NCBI RefSeq assembly: GCF_014352875.1
Contig: NZ_CP060695.1
Coordinates: forward strand, 3,379,501-3,443,500
Direction: 5' to 3'
Length of the DNA stretch: 64,000 nt
From: Polaribacter pectinis
GTDB lineage: Bacteria > Bacteroidota > Bacteroidia > Flavobacteriales > Flavobacteriaceae
Both the position numbers and the translations under genes were made by a program. Under the pieces are notes generated by a model. That model saw only the letters and a list, made by a program, of their open reading frames with translations, was not told the origin of the DNA and did no database searches. Below are positions 8,731 to 17,646 of the stretch, in pieces; the first letter of the stretch is position 1; each line of letters begins with the position of its first letter.

Positions 8731-9294
8731 TTGACGAGCAGAATAAAATTTTTTAAGGAAGCAGTAAAAAATTTAAAAAATGTAGGAACTGTAACACCAA
8801 GTTCTCGCTTTTTAGCAAACAGAATGCTTAAAGAAATAGATTTTTCTAAAGTTGAGGTTTTGGTAGAATTGGGTCCAGGAAACGGAGCAATTACAAAGAA
8901 AATTTTAAAGAAGTTACCACCAAATGCAACTTTAATTTGTTTTGAAATAAACACTAATTTTTATAATCAATTATTAGCATTAAAAAACTCTCAACTAATT
9001 GTTGTTGAGTCATCTGCATCAAATATAAAGGAAGTACTAAATCGATTAGGTTTTTTTAAAACAAATCATATTATTTCTAGTTTACCATTAACTATTTTAC
9101 CAGAAGAAGTTTCTTCAGAAATCTTAAATAAATCTTACCAAGTATTAGAAAATGAAGGTACTTATGTTCAATTTCAATATAGCTTAACCTATTTTAGAAA
9201 ACTAAAAGCTGTTTTTAATGAATCTATTTCTTTAGAATTCGAGCCATTAAATATTCCACCAGCTTTTGTTTATCGTTGTAAAAAAGTCATGTAA
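8731..9294 (+). CDS. class I SAM-dependent methyltransferase, phospholipid N-methyltransferase-like
   Basis: The 187-aa protein begins with RIKFFKEAVKNLKNVGTVTPSSR, the lead-in typical of PmtA/KsgA-related methyltransferases. The SAM-binding motif I follows as VELGPGNGAITKKIL, and SSLPLTILP is the catalytic-loop equivalent of the NPPY/NLPF motif. The C-terminus LNIPPAFVYRCKK matches the small phospholipid N-methyltransferase group, which methylates phosphatidylethanolamine at the inner membrane. A distant rRNA-dimethylase-like activity cannot be ruled out. The TTG start at 8731 is taken because no ATG or GTG lies before motif I. It ends 45 bases before glyS. Confidence 0.8.
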   Translation: MTSRIKFFKEAVKNLKNVGTVTPSSRFLANRMLKEIDFSKVEVLVELGPGNGAITKKILKKLPPNATLICFEINTNFYNQLLALKNSQLIVVESSASNIKEVLNRLGFFKTNHIISSLPLTILPEEVSSEILNKSYQVLENEGTYVQFQYSLTYFRKLKAVFNESISLEFEPLNIPPAFVYRCKKVM

Positions 9295-9301
9295 GTTTTT
9301 C

Positions 9302-9331
9302 TTGAAAAATCTCTGCAAACGTTTATCTTTG
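9302..9331 (+). promoter_or_regulatory. Bacteroidota-type promoter of glyS
   Basis: TTG at 9302-9304 and TATCTTTG at 9324-9331 are separated by 19 bases and match the consensus TTG-N19-TAnnTTTG. The glyS ATG begins only 9 bases after the end of the -7 element, so the transcript must be leaderless or almost so. Confidence 0.82.
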
Positions 9332-9339
9332 CGCCCATT

Positions 9340-10881
9340 ATGGCAAAACAAGAAGATCAATTTAAAAAAGTATTATCGCACGCAAAAGAATATGGTTATG
9401 TATTTCAGTCTTCTGAAATTTATGACGGTTTAAGTGCGGTTTACGACTACGCTCAAAATGGAGTTGAGCTAAAGAAAAATATTAGAGACTATTGGTGGAA
9501 AGCAATGGTGCAAATGCACGAAAACATTGTTGGTATAGATGCTGCAATTTTAATGCACCCAACAACATGGAAAGCTTCTGGTCACGTAGACGCTTTTAAT
9601 GATCCTTTAATTGATAATAAAGATTCTAAAAAACGATACAGAGCAGATGTTTTAGTTGAAGATTTTAGAGAGAAAATTTCTGAAAAAATTCAGAAAGATG
9701 TAGATAAAGGAAAAAAACGTTTTGGAGATTCTTTTAATGAAGAAGAGTTTAGAGCAACAAACCCAAATGTTTTACGTCGTCAAAAACAAATAGATGAAAT
9801 TACTTTAGAGCTTACAAGAGTTCAAGAAGAAAATGATTTAGTTGGTTTTAGACAACTAATTATAGATTTAGGAATTAATTGTCCTGTTTCAGGCTCTAAA
9901 AATTGGACAGAGGTTAAGCAGTTTAACTTAATGTTTGGTACACAAATTGGTGCTTCAGCAGAAAATTCTACACAAGTTTATTTACGTCCAGAAACAGCAC
10001 AAGGTATTTTTGTAAACTTTTTAAATGTTCAAAAAACGGGTAGAATGAAAATTCCTTTTGGAATTGCCCAAACTGGTAAAGCTTTTAGAAATGAGATTGT
10101 TGCAAGACAGTTTATTTTTAGAATGCGTGAGTTTGAACAAATGGAAATGCAATTTTTTGTTAAACCAGGAACCCAAAAAGAATGGTATGAAAACTGGAAA
10201 GAAACAAGAATGAAATGGCATTTATCTTTAGGAATGGGAGCAGAGAATTATCGTTTTCATGATCATGATAAATTGGCACATTACGCAGATGCAGCTGCAG
10301 ATATTGAGTTTAATTTCCCTTTCGGATTTAAAGAATTAGAAGGAATACACTCAAGAACAGATTTCGATTTAAAAGCGCATGAGAAATTTTCTGGTAAGAA
10401 ATTACAGTATTTCGATCATGAAGAAAATAAAAATTATGTTCCATATGTAGTAGAAACTTCTATTGGTTTAGACAGAATGTTTTTAGCAGTTTTTTCTAAT
10501 TCTTTACAAGAAGAAGAACTAGAAAACGGAACAACAAGAACTGTTTTAAAGCTGCCAGCAGTTTTAGCACCTTTTAAAGCAGCCATTTTTCCTTTAGTAA
10601 AAAAAGATGGTTTGCCAGAAGTTGCCAAAGAAATTATGGAAGACTTAAAATGGGATTTTAATGTTTTTTATGATGAAAAAGACGCTGTAGGTAAACGTTA
10701 TAGAAGACAAGATGCTGCAGGAACTCCGTTTTGTATTACCGTAGATCATGATACTTTAGAAGATAAATGTGTTACTATAAGACACAGAGATACTATGGAG
10801 CAAAAGAGAGTTGCAATTTCTGATTTAAAAGAGATTATAAAAGCAGAAGTTTCTGTAAAAACTTGGTTGCAGAAAATATAA
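9340..10881 (+). CDS. glyS: glycyl-tRNA synthetase (dimeric, class II)
   Basis: The 513-aa protein is the single-chain eukaryote/Gram-positive-like glycyl-tRNA synthetase, which charges tRNA-Gly with glycine in the cytoplasm. Visible features are the N-terminal GYVFQSSEIYDGLSAVYDYA, class II motif 2 around FRNEIVARQFIFRMREFEQME, motif 3 around ETSIGLDRMFLAVF, and the C-terminal anticodon-binding domain from about residue 400 (LAPFKAAIFPL...VTIRHRD). The ATG at 9340 gives the typical N-terminus MAKQEDQFKKVLSHAKEYG. It is expressed from its own promoter and closed by a shared terminator. Confidence 0.97.
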   Translation: MAKQEDQFKKVLSHAKEYGYVFQSSEIYDGLSAVYDYAQNGVELKKNIRDYWWKAMVQMHENIVGIDAAILMHPTTWKASGHVDAFNDPLIDNKDSKKRYRADVLVEDFREKISEKIQKDVDKGKKRFGDSFNEEEFRATNPNVLRRQKQIDEITLELTRVQEENDLVGFRQLIIDLGINCPVSGSKNWTEVKQFNLMFGTQIGASAENSTQVYLRPETAQGIFVNFLNVQKTGRMKIPFGIAQTGKAFRNEIVARQFIFRMREFEQMEMQFFVKPGTQKEWYENWKETRMKWHLSLGMGAENYRFHDHDKLAHYADAAADIEFNFPFGFKELEGIHSRTDFDLKAHEKFSGKKLQYFDHEENKNYVPYVVETSIGLDRMFLAVFSNSLQEEELENGTTRTVLKLPAVLAPFKAAIFPLVKKDGLPEVAKEIMEDLKWDFNVFYDEKDAVGKRYRRQDAAGTPFCITVDHDTLEDKCVTIRHRDTMEQKRVAISDLKEIIKAEVSVKTWLQKI

Positions 10882-10900
10882 TATTTAATTATTTATAAAT

Positions 10901-10936
10901 AAAAAACCTCAGCAATTGATGAGGTTTTTTATTTTT
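10901..10936. terminator. bidirectional intrinsic terminator
   Basis: AAAAAACCTC (10901-10910) and GAGGTTTTTT (10921-10930) form a perfect stem with A and T tracts on opposite sides. It lies between the convergent genes glyS and the barrel gene 10952-11449 and can serve both. Confidence 0.88.
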
Positions 10937-10951
10937 TATAAAAGTTTTTTG

Positions 10952-11449
10952 TTAAAATCTCCAACCAACATTTAAACCAACTCTTGGAACAATAATTGGC
11001 GAATCTGAACCAAATAGATTTCTACCAAGACCAGCATATAAATCTACAATTAAACCTCCGCTAGAAATATATTTTGTACCTACAGCTACACCTAAAGCAC
11101 CATCTGTATATTTTAAATCATATACACCAGAATCTTCTACAGATTCAGTTTTACCAGAGTTTATACCAACAAAACCTTCTCCAAAAAAGTTCCATTTTTC
11201 ATTAGTTGTAAAGTAATGACGATAATAAGGAGTAATCATCATGTTTTCATTATATCTAAAAGTAGCACTTTGCTTTTCTAAATTATAAAGGGCAGAAATA
11301 CCAAAAGAAGATTCTTCAGAAATATAGTTTTCATAAGAAAATTCTAAACTTTTAATAACTAAAGCATTTGCAATATCTAACTTTATTTCTTGTTGAGAAT
11401 AAGTTATTGAACTTGTTAATAAGACTAATATTAAAGCTAATTTTTTCAT
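10952..11449 (-). CDS. small outer-membrane beta-barrel protein (paralogue A)
   Basis: The 165-aa protein has a signal peptide (MKKLALILVLLTSSITYSQQ). Strands of about ten residues follow, with aromatic girdles, ending in VPRVGLNVGWRF with a C-terminal Phe as in BAM-assembled barrels. The pattern LEFSYENYISEESSFGIS and TPYYRHYF is shared with the neighbouring gene 11523-12071 (WLDVSYEYLINEESSAGIG, TPFYRRYF), so the two are tandem paralogues. The family resembles DUF3575-like barrels of Bacteroidota, and no function is known. A TAAGTTTG element 48 bases upstream suggests its own promoter. Confidence 0.83.
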   Translation of the reverse strand: MKKLALILVLLTSSITYSQQEIKLDIANALVIKSLEFSYENYISEESSFGISALYNLEKQSATFRYNENMMITPYYRHYFTTNEKWNFFGEGFVGINSGKTESVEDSGVYDLKYTDGALGVAVGTKYISSGGLIVDLYAGLGRNLFGSDSPIIVPRVGLNVGWRF

Positions 11450-11496
11450 GGATTTGTTTTTTTGTACAACGTTTTTTTGAAGTAAAAATTATAATG

Positions 11497-11526
11497 CAAA
11501 CTTACTAAAATTATGATACTTCTTAA
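11497..11526 (-). promoter_or_regulatory. candidate promoter of the barrel gene 10952-11449
   Basis: On the minus strand, TAAGTTTG (plus-strand 11497-11504) matches TAnnTTTG, with TTA in place of TTG 19 bases further upstream (11524-11526). The predicted leader is about 45 bases. The -33 half is weak. Confidence 0.5.
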
Positions 11527-12071
11527 AACCTATAACCAATAGAAACACCACCTCTGCCAACAGCAGCAATAGAGTTGTCGTCACCACCTAAATTTCTTCC
11601 TAAACCTAAATATATTTCAGTTGTAAAGCCTCTTTTAGATATAAATTTACCTCCGACAGAAATTCCAACAGCAAATTCAGTTTTATTTTCCGAGTTTGTG
11701 GTCATATTATTTCCATTAAAAAAAGAATCGAAATCGCGTTCATATGTATGTAGCATTCCAAAACCTTCAACAAAAAAACCTCTTGCAAATTTGCTAGAAA
11801 AATACCTTCTGTAAAAAGGTGTTAAAGAAAATTTTCTGTAATTATCTATATCGTTTCCGTTGTCAAAACCTGTTAAAATACCTATTCCTGCAGATGACTC
11901 TTCATTTATTAAGTATTCATAAGAAACATCTAACCATTCAAAAGCAAGTAAACCTAAAACATTAATTTTTACTTCATGTTTTTTGTTAATGTCTTGTGGG
12001 TATTCTTCTTTTTCTTGAGCAACTGAAATTGTTGTAATAAATAATAGAATAAGTAGTGTAATGTTTCTCAT
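11523..12071 (-). CDS. small outer-membrane beta-barrel protein (paralogue B)
   Basis: The 182-aa protein has a signal peptide (MRNITLLILLFITTISVAQ). An acidic/basic linker (EKEEYPQDINKKHEVK) precedes a barrel of about eight strands ending in GGVSIGYRF. It shares strand motifs in the same order with the downstream neighbour 10952-11449, including EESSAGIGIL, LTPFYRRYF and EIYLGLGRNLGG. The two differ mainly in an inserted loop near residue 115 (DSFFNGNNMTTNS). Tandem duplication is the simplest explanation. The function is unknown, and surface adhesion or envelope stability are only guesses. Confidence 0.83.
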   Translation of the reverse strand: MRNITLLILLFITTISVAQEKEEYPQDINKKHEVKINVLGLLAFEWLDVSYEYLINEESSAGIGILTGFDNGNDIDNYRKFSLTPFYRRYFSSKFARGFFVEGFGMLHTYERDFDSFFNGNNMTTNSENKTEFAVGISVGGKFISKRGFTTEIYLGLGRNLGGDDNSIAAVGRGGVSIGYRF

Positions 12072-12150
12072 GGTATATTTTTTAAAGTTGTAATATTAAT
12101 AGTATAGACGTTTAAAACCTAATAAGGTTGCGTTAAATTTATATAATTAT

Positions 12151-15100
12151 TTAAAATATTGCTTTTAATTGAACACTTCCGGTATGAATTGTTTTAGAAT
12201 TTTCGCTTTTTCTTCCTAAATAATTAAGATTTAAGTTTAAGAAAGAGTTTATTTTTTGATTGAATAAAAGGCTCCAAGTATAATTTTTTCCTGCTTGTAA
12301 ACCTTCTAACATTTGGTATGCAACAGGTGTGTTTACATTTCCGGTAAAATTATTTAAAAACACATTTATATTTGCAGAAATTTGGTTCTTTTTACTGTTA
12401 ATGTAAAAATATTCTAGTCCAAATTTTTGCTGATTTAACTCCTCGAAATCTTGTAACCTATTTAGTTTGTTTTTGTAATGATAAAAAGCTGTTAAACGAT
12501 TATTTTCATTATATAAAAAACTAATTTTTGGTTGAATTTCTTTTGCGTCGATAGTATAATTTCTGTTGTTAAAATTTTCTGTATCTAAATTGTTTTCAGA
12601 AAGTTTACCCATTATATCTAATACCCAAAAGGTTGCAAATTTATGAGCAAAATCTACTTGATGTAATTGTATGGTATTTTCTTGACTACCAATAAAATAC
12701 TGCTGTTTATTTTTTGAGCTACCATAAGTGTAAGTTGTGCTATATTTCTGTAGATTTTTATTAAAATATAAACTATTTCTAAAACTAAAGTTTAGGTTTA
12801 TTAACTTGTTTTCATCAAAATCAAAAGGATTAAAATTAAATGAATTTCCTATTCTTTCTTGCTCATTTTCTACAATTAAAAAACTTTGATTATAGAAATG
12901 TGAAAGCATTTTTTTAATTCCTTTTTTAGTATTCCATTTGTTAAGATTTATTGCAATTGTTTGGTTAAATTTTGCACGTTGGGTAGATTGAAAACGCAAA
13001 TTAGGCTTTGGAACTCGCAGATATTCTGCCTGATCTTGAAATTGTGCAACTTCAAATTCATCAAAATCTTGAATTCCGTCATTGTTGTAATCAATCCAAG
13101 TATAATACCCAAAACCAGGTTCTGTTTTTACATATACATATTCTTGTCTTGCAATATTTCCAGAGGATGTTTCATAAACGGTTCCTAAATTTACAAAATC
13201 GTTAAAAAGCCTTTTATTAAAAACAACTTTAGAGTTTAAAGATTTTTCATTTTCAGAAAAACTATTTTCTGTAACTCTATAATTTGCATATAAACTTAAG
13301 TTTGTTAATTTGTTCTGTATCAATTTACTGTTTACGTAAAATGTTTTTCGGTTATTAATTTCTGTAAATTGATTCGATTTTATACTGTCGTTATTTCTAT
13401 AATTAAAACCAATTTTCGCAAAAACTTTGGTAGAATCTCCTAAACCAAAATAGGTTTCAAATTCCTTAAATCTATGACTTGTATTTATATACTCTTGTGT
13501 GGTTTTATTTTTTCTAGCATTGGTTTCTAAATTGATAAATGCACCTAACCAATTTTTTGTAAAACTATGTTCTGCTTTTGCTTTTGCTTTAAAAAATGAG
13601 TTGTCTTCTTGTGTAGATGTGTTTCCTAAAAAGCTTCCATCTACAAAAAATGTAGTATTGCTTAATTTTATTTTAGATTGAAGTTCGTGTTTGTTTCCAT
13701 TAAAATTATCGATATAATTTAGATTGTTATATCTATATAATACAAAATCGTTTTTCTTGTTAGTTAATGAAAGTTCAGATTGAAAGAAATTTTTTGTAGC
13801 GTTGTTTGTTAAAATATTCCAATCTCTATTAAATTCAATTGGTTCCCAACCTTGTTCTGTATTAAAATTTTTCTGAACAAATTCATGAGAAATAGCGCTT
13901 TTTAATTGCCATTTTTTATCAATTAAAATTTGTTGCCAACCGATTTTTGCAGCTATTGCTGTGTTTTTTGTATCATCTAAACTAGAAAATAAATTAGCAT
14001 CATTGTTACTCACTGCAATTTCTGAATTGAATTGCGATTTTTCTGACGATTTATAATCAGATTTTAAAACAAAAACTTGAGACTTTGTTGGTGGAATTAA
14101 ACGAACAATTGGTTTGTAGTTTCCTAAATTTACACCTACATATTTAAAAATATTTCCAATTGCTGTACTTTTATTAATAATATAATCTCCATTATTTGTA
14201 CCAACGTTAGTAAAGTTTACGGTATATAATTCATCATTTTGGTTTGTAGAGTATTCAAAAGTTTCAACGCTTCCGTTTACAATTTTTTTATAGAGAATTT
14301 TGTTTTCATTAAAAGTGTCTAAATAAGCACTTTCTGCAATCATTAAATCAGTATTATTACCTGCATTTGCTAAAATTTGTTTTTGTTCGTCTGTTAAACT
14401 TTGTTGTAATGGCTGGTTTTTTGCGTCATTTTCCGAATAAAAATAACCACTAATATTAAGGTTTTCACTTTTATAAGCAGCTTCTTCGTAGGTAACAAAA
14501 CGTGTGTAATTTCTGTCTGAATATTGAAAATCTATGGCAATTCTCATGTCGTTTGTAATAGGGAAAGTGGTATTAAATTCTATTTCGCCTAAATTATAAT
14601 CTATTGTGTAATCTTTATCTTCACCACGTTCTATTTGAATTCCGTTTATAAAAACAACTTCACTACCAGCAATAATTACTATTGCAGCTTCATTATTTGC
14701 GCCAAAAATTTTATATGGACCTTGGTTACCTTCGCGACCTGTAACGTAATATGTACTAAATTTTCCTCTAACAACTGCACCAGATGCGACTACTTTTAAA
14801 TTTTTATTAATTTTAGCTTCTACTTGTAAACCTGCTACTTGTTTGTTAAAAGTCATAAAATAACTTTCATGGTTTTTTAGTGAAATATCACCAGCTTTTA
14901 CGCGCCAGTTATCTGTAAACATTTCAATAAATATTCTATCGAAATCTGTAATGTTTTGCGAGTATCCGTTTTCTTGTAGCGGTATATTTGTGTCAAAAAT
15001 ATTAGCTCTTAAAGTTACGTTTCTAGATAATTTTCCAGAAATTTCTAAATCTAAAGCCGAGTTTGTTACTGCATTTTGGTTGTTACCAGAAGTAATTCCT

Positions 15101-15528
15101 CTTGTTATAAAACCCTTGGTTTGTAGACCTTCGAAAAGTTTAATTTCTGAAGCTTTGTTATTACTGCTTATACTATATAATTGACCTGTACTTGTTTCGT
15201 TAGGCAGAATTAATTTCTCATCAAAAGGACTATATGTTTTTGTTATAAATTCTGGAAACCTAAAATATTCTACAGTAATTTCTTTATATATTTTAGAGTT
15301 GATGATTAGAACAGCCTTGCTAAAATCAATTTTATATTCTGATGAAGCAATGGTTTTTAGAAACGTATTTTTAACAGTAAATTTTTGTGGATTTATAGCA
15401 ACAGAATCTAATTGTAGGGTATCTTTTTCGATTAAAAATTTCTTGCTTCTAAAATCTTTAGATATTGTTTGTGCTTGGATGGAAAACCCAATAAAGATGA
15501 ATAAAAAAAAGAGAATTCTTTGAACCAT
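12151..15528 (-). CDS. large outer-membrane protein of unknown function
   Basis: The 1125-aa protein starts with a signal peptide (cleaved after SIQAQ near residue 19) and is beta-rich throughout. Residues up to about 130 look like a periplasmic domain. From GFITRGITSGNNQNAVTNSALDLEISG onward come long alternating strands typical of a large barrel. Within it, at about residues 285-335, is IIAGSEVVFINGIQIERGEDKDY followed by TIDYNLGEIEFN, a compact repeat-like module. An acidic DYNNDGIQDFDEFE segment (near residue 835) looks like a dockerin/EF-hand-type calcium loop. The C-terminus (SVQLKAIF) ends in Phe. No TonB plug or SusC features were seen, so transport of nutrients is not indicated. Confidence 0.78.
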   Translation of the reverse strand: MVQRILFFLFIFIGFSIQAQTISKDFRSKKFLIEKDTLQLDSVAINPQKFTVKNTFLKTIASSEYKIDFSKAVLIINSKIYKEITVEYFRFPEFITKTYSPFDEKLILPNETSTGQLYSISSNNKASEIKLFEGLQTKGFITRGITSGNNQNAVTNSALDLEISGKLSRNVTLRANIFDTNIPLQENGYSQNITDFDRIFIEMFTDNWRVKAGDISLKNHESYFMTFNKQVAGLQVEAKINKNLKVVASGAVVRGKFSTYYVTGREGNQGPYKIFGANNEAAIVIIAGSEVVFINGIQIERGEDKDYTIDYNLGEIEFNTTFPITNDMRIAIDFQYSDRNYTRFVTYEEAAYKSENLNISGYFYSENDAKNQPLQQSLTDEQKQILANAGNNTDLMIAESAYLDTFNENKILYKKIVNGSVETFEYSTNQNDELYTVNFTNVGTNNGDYIINKSTAIGNIFKYVGVNLGNYKPIVRLIPPTKSQVFVLKSDYKSSEKSQFNSEIAVSNNDANLFSSLDDTKNTAIAAKIGWQQILIDKKWQLKSAISHEFVQKNFNTEQGWEPIEFNRDWNILTNNATKNFFQSELSLTNKKNDFVLYRYNNLNYIDNFNGNKHELQSKIKLSNTTFFVDGSFLGNTSTQEDNSFFKAKAKAEHSFTKNWLGAFINLETNARKNKTTQEYINTSHRFKEFETYFGLGDSTKVFAKIGFNYRNNDSIKSNQFTEINNRKTFYVNSKLIQNKLTNLSLYANYRVTENSFSENEKSLNSKVVFNKRLFNDFVNLGTVYETSSGNIARQEYVYVKTEPGFGYYTWIDYNNDGIQDFDEFEVAQFQDQAEYLRVPKPNLRFQSTQRAKFNQTIAINLNKWNTKKGIKKMLSHFYNQSFLIVENEQERIGNSFNFNPFDFDENKLINLNFSFRNSLYFNKNLQKYSTTYTYGSSKNKQQYFIGSQENTIQLHQVDFAHKFATFWVLDIMGKLSENNLDTENFNNRNYTIDAKEIQPKISFLYNENNRLTAFYHYKNKLNRLQDFEELNQQKFGLEYFYINSKKNQISANINVFLNNFTGNVNTPVAYQMLEGLQAGKNYTWSLLFNQKINSFLNLNLNYLGRKSENSKTIHTGSVQLKAIF

Positions 15529-15585
15529 AAAAAACGATACAATCTTAACGTAAAAATATGTTTTTTAATGTTTGAAAATAAAATT

Positions 15586-16071
15586 TTAAAAAAGCGACTG
15601 CTGTTTTACAGGGTTTTCGTGCGCTAACAACCATTTTTTACGCCAAATTCCGCCAGCATAACCAGTTAAAGAACCATCAGAACCAATAACTCTATGACAT
15701 GGAATAACAATCCATAAAGGGTTTTTACCATTTGCTGAAGCAACAGCTCTTATAGCCTTTACGTCTCCTAAAGCTTTACTTTGTTCTAAATAACTTCTTG
15801 TTTTTCCGTAAGGTATTTCCAGTAAGGCTTTCCATACTTTTTTCTGGAAATTTGTTCCTTTAGGGTTTACAGTTAAATTAAAACTAGCTCTTTGGTTATT
15901 AAAGTATTCGTCTAATTGCGTAACACATTCTTGCAAACATTCTGGTGTTTTTTTATGAATGAGTTCATCGGAAATTTCATCATTATTTAAGACAGAAATA
16001 GATTGTATTCCGTTTGTGTCGCCAACAATTTTTGCGATTCCAATTGGTGTTTTATGATAGGTTGTGTTCAA
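15586..16071 (-). CDS. ogt: methylated-DNA-[protein]-cysteine S-methyltransferase
   Basis: The 161-aa protein removes O6-alkyl groups from guanine by transferring them to its own cysteine. The active-site motif IPCHRVIG with C125 is intact. The helix-turn-helix segment KVWKALLEIPYGKTRSY and the asparagine-hinge region AVASANGKNP precede it, and the C-terminal GYAGGIWRKKWLL completes the family pattern. The length is that of Ogt, without an AdaA domain. The start is TTG at 16071. It follows the barrel gene 16078-16776 by only 6 bases, so the two share a transcript with tatD. Confidence 0.95.
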   Translation of the reverse strand: MNTTYHKTPIGIAKIVGDTNGIQSISVLNNDEISDELIHKKTPECLQECVTQLDEYFNNQRASFNLTVNPKGTNFQKKVWKALLEIPYGKTRSYLEQSKALGDVKAIRAVASANGKNPLWIVIPCHRVIGSDGSLTGYAGGIWRKKWLLAHENPVKQQSLF

Positions 16072-16077
16072 GGTTAG

Positions 16078-16776
16078 TTAATGATTTTTAAACATAGATC
16101 CTTCTATTCCAATATTTAAGCCCATATTTATTGAGTTACCTTTAAATGATGATTTGCCAATACTATTACTTACAAAAATTTTTGCTCTCAAATAAAAACT
16201 ACTTCGCTCATAATAACCAATAAAATTGGGTTTGTTACTGGTTCTTTTATTACTTTTTAAATCAAAATTTAGCCCAAATGCCACGTTGTTAATAAATGCA
16301 CTTTCATCTGAATTATCATTGGAAACCTCAACAAATCCAAATCCTCCATAACCTATAAAAGGCAATAATCTAAATCGATTTGTTTCATAAACGGTATAGC
16401 CTAAAGCTATATTTCCGTTGTTAATCATACTTCTTTTTCCAGTATTTAAATAAAAGTTATCAATTATTAAATCCTGTTTTAGTTTACTGCTTGAAAACAA
16501 CATATTAAATCCAATGAATATTTTTTTGTAAAAAAAATCAAGACCAACATTAAGGCCTAAAGTATTGTCAAATGTTTTATCAAATTCTTTTCCATAAGTT
16601 GAAAAAAGAGCTCCAAAATTAAAACCTAAATTGAATTTCTCTGTTTTAAAGTCTTTGTTTTTATTTGAATTATTATTAACAGTATTGCCATTTCTAATTA
16701 ATAAATCCCTATTGTTTTGAGAAAATGAGTTAATTGAAATAATAATTAAAAATAAAAAAGATATAATTTTTTTCAT
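16078..16776 (-). CDS. outer-membrane beta-barrel protein, unknown family
   Basis: I start the gene at the ATG at 16776, which begins the signal peptide MKKIISFLFLIIISINSFSQ. A TTG codon one position upstream would only add a methionine. About 230 residues follow, with an Asn/Lys-rich linker (residues 21-45) and then amphipathic strands such as FNLGFNFGALFSTYG and GLNVGLDFFYKKIFIGFNML, consistent with an outer-membrane barrel of eight to ten strands. No named family is recognised. It lies 3 bases after tatD, and an operon tatD-barrel-ogt is likely. Confidence 0.76.
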   Translation of the reverse strand: MKKIISFLFLIIISINSFSQNNRDLLIRNGNTVNNNSNKNKDFKTEKFNLGFNFGALFSTYGKEFDKTFDNTLGLNVGLDFFYKKIFIGFNMLFSSSKLKQDLIIDNFYLNTGKRSMINNGNIALGYTVYETNRFRLLPFIGYGGFGFVEVSNDNSDESAFINNVAFGLNFDLKSNKRTSNKPNFIGYYERSSFYLRAKIFVSNSIGKSSFKGNSINMGLNIGIEGSMFKNH

Positions 16777-16779
16777 CAA

Positions 16780-17544
16780 TTAAACATTAAATACGTCTTT
16801 AGAATTCTGAGTTGTAATTTCCGAAATTTCTTTAAAAGAAAGTTTATAAATATCTATTAATTTATCAATAACATTGGTAATGTATGCACTTTCATTTCTT
16901 TTTCCTCGGTAAGGGGTTGGTGCTAAATAAGGTGCATCTGTCTCTAAAACAATATGTTTTATATCTATTTTATTTAAGAATTTATCAATCTTACCATTTT
17001 TAAAAGTAGCAACACCACCAATTCCTAATTTCATATTGTAAGAAATTGCTTTTTCTGCTTGCTCTTTTGTTCCTGTAAAACAATGGAAAATACCTCTTAA
17101 ATCATCTCCTTTTTCAGTTTCTAAAACTTCAAAAATTTCATCAAAAGCATCTCTACAATGAATTACAATTGGTAGTTTCTTTTCCTTTGCCCATTTTATT
17201 TGGGTTCTAAAAGCTTCTTGTTGTTGCGCTAAAAAAGATTTGTCCCAATATAAATCGATACCAATTTCGCCAATTGCAAAGAACTCTTTTTTGTCTATCC
17301 ATTCACGAACATGTGCCAATTCATCTAAATAATTTTCTTTTACAGAAGTAGGGTGTAAGCCCATCATTAAATACACGTCATAAGGGTAATCTTTTTCTAA
17401 TTGCAACATTTTGTCTGTGTAAGAAGAGTCTATTGCAGGAATAAAAAATCGAGAAACACCTGCTTCTTTTGCACGTAAAATCATTTCATTTTGGTCTTCA
17501 TCAAACTGACTAGAATATAAATGGGTGTGAGTATCTGTAATCAT
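16780..17544 (-). CDS. tatD: TatD family metal-dependent hydrolase
   Basis: The 254-aa protein is a TIM-barrel phosphodiesterase/DNase of the TatD family, usually linked to DNA repair or RNA/DNA 3' processing. Metal ligands are visible in the N-terminal DTHTHL motif, the conserved GEIGID strand (Glu), the HCRDAF and FHCFTG histidines, and the C-terminal ETDAPYLAP aspartate. The ATG at 17544 gives the standard N-terminus MITDTHTHLYS. It is the first gene of a minus-strand set of three, with a TAGTTTTG element upstream, and is divergent from the DEAD-box gene. Confidence 0.95.
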   Translation of the reverse strand: MITDTHTHLYSSQFDEDQNEMILRAKEAGVSRFFIPAIDSSYTDKMLQLEKDYPYDVYLMMGLHPTSVKENYLDELAHVREWIDKKEFFAIGEIGIDLYWDKSFLAQQQEAFRTQIKWAKEKKLPIVIHCRDAFDEIFEVLETEKGDDLRGIFHCFTGTKEQAEKAISYNMKLGIGGVATFKNGKIDKFLNKIDIKHIVLETDAPYLAPTPYRGKRNESAYITNVIDKLIDIYKLSFKEISEITTQNSKDVFNV

Positions 17545-17566
17545 TATTTTTTTAGATAATTTTCAG

Positions 17567-17574
17567 CAAAACTA
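17567..17574 (-). promoter_or_regulatory. candidate -7 element of the tatD promoter
   Basis: TAGTTTTG on the minus strand matches TAnnTTTG and lies 23 bases before the tatD start. No good TTG is found at the expected spacing. It is back to back with the promoter of the helicase gene at 17601-17630. Confidence 0.5.
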
Positions 17575-17600
17575 CAAATTAATCTACTGTTGAACTCCTG

Positions 17601-17630
17601 TTGTAAAACATTTTATAAAACGTACCTTTG
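17601..17630 (+). promoter_or_regulatory. Bacteroidota-type promoter of the DEAD-box-type helicase gene
   Basis: TTG (17601-17603), a 19-base spacer and TACCTTTG (17623-17630) form a full consensus promoter. Because it lies inside the upstream in-frame extension of the helicase reading frame, it rules out a start at 17590 and supports the ATG at 17647. Confidence 0.85.
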
Positions 17631-17646
17631 CAGAAAATTTAGTAAG

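Noticed and set aside
17590..17646. In-frame upstream extension of the DEAD-box gene.
   Set aside because: A consensus promoter (17601-17630) lies within it, so these codons cannot be translated from that promoter.
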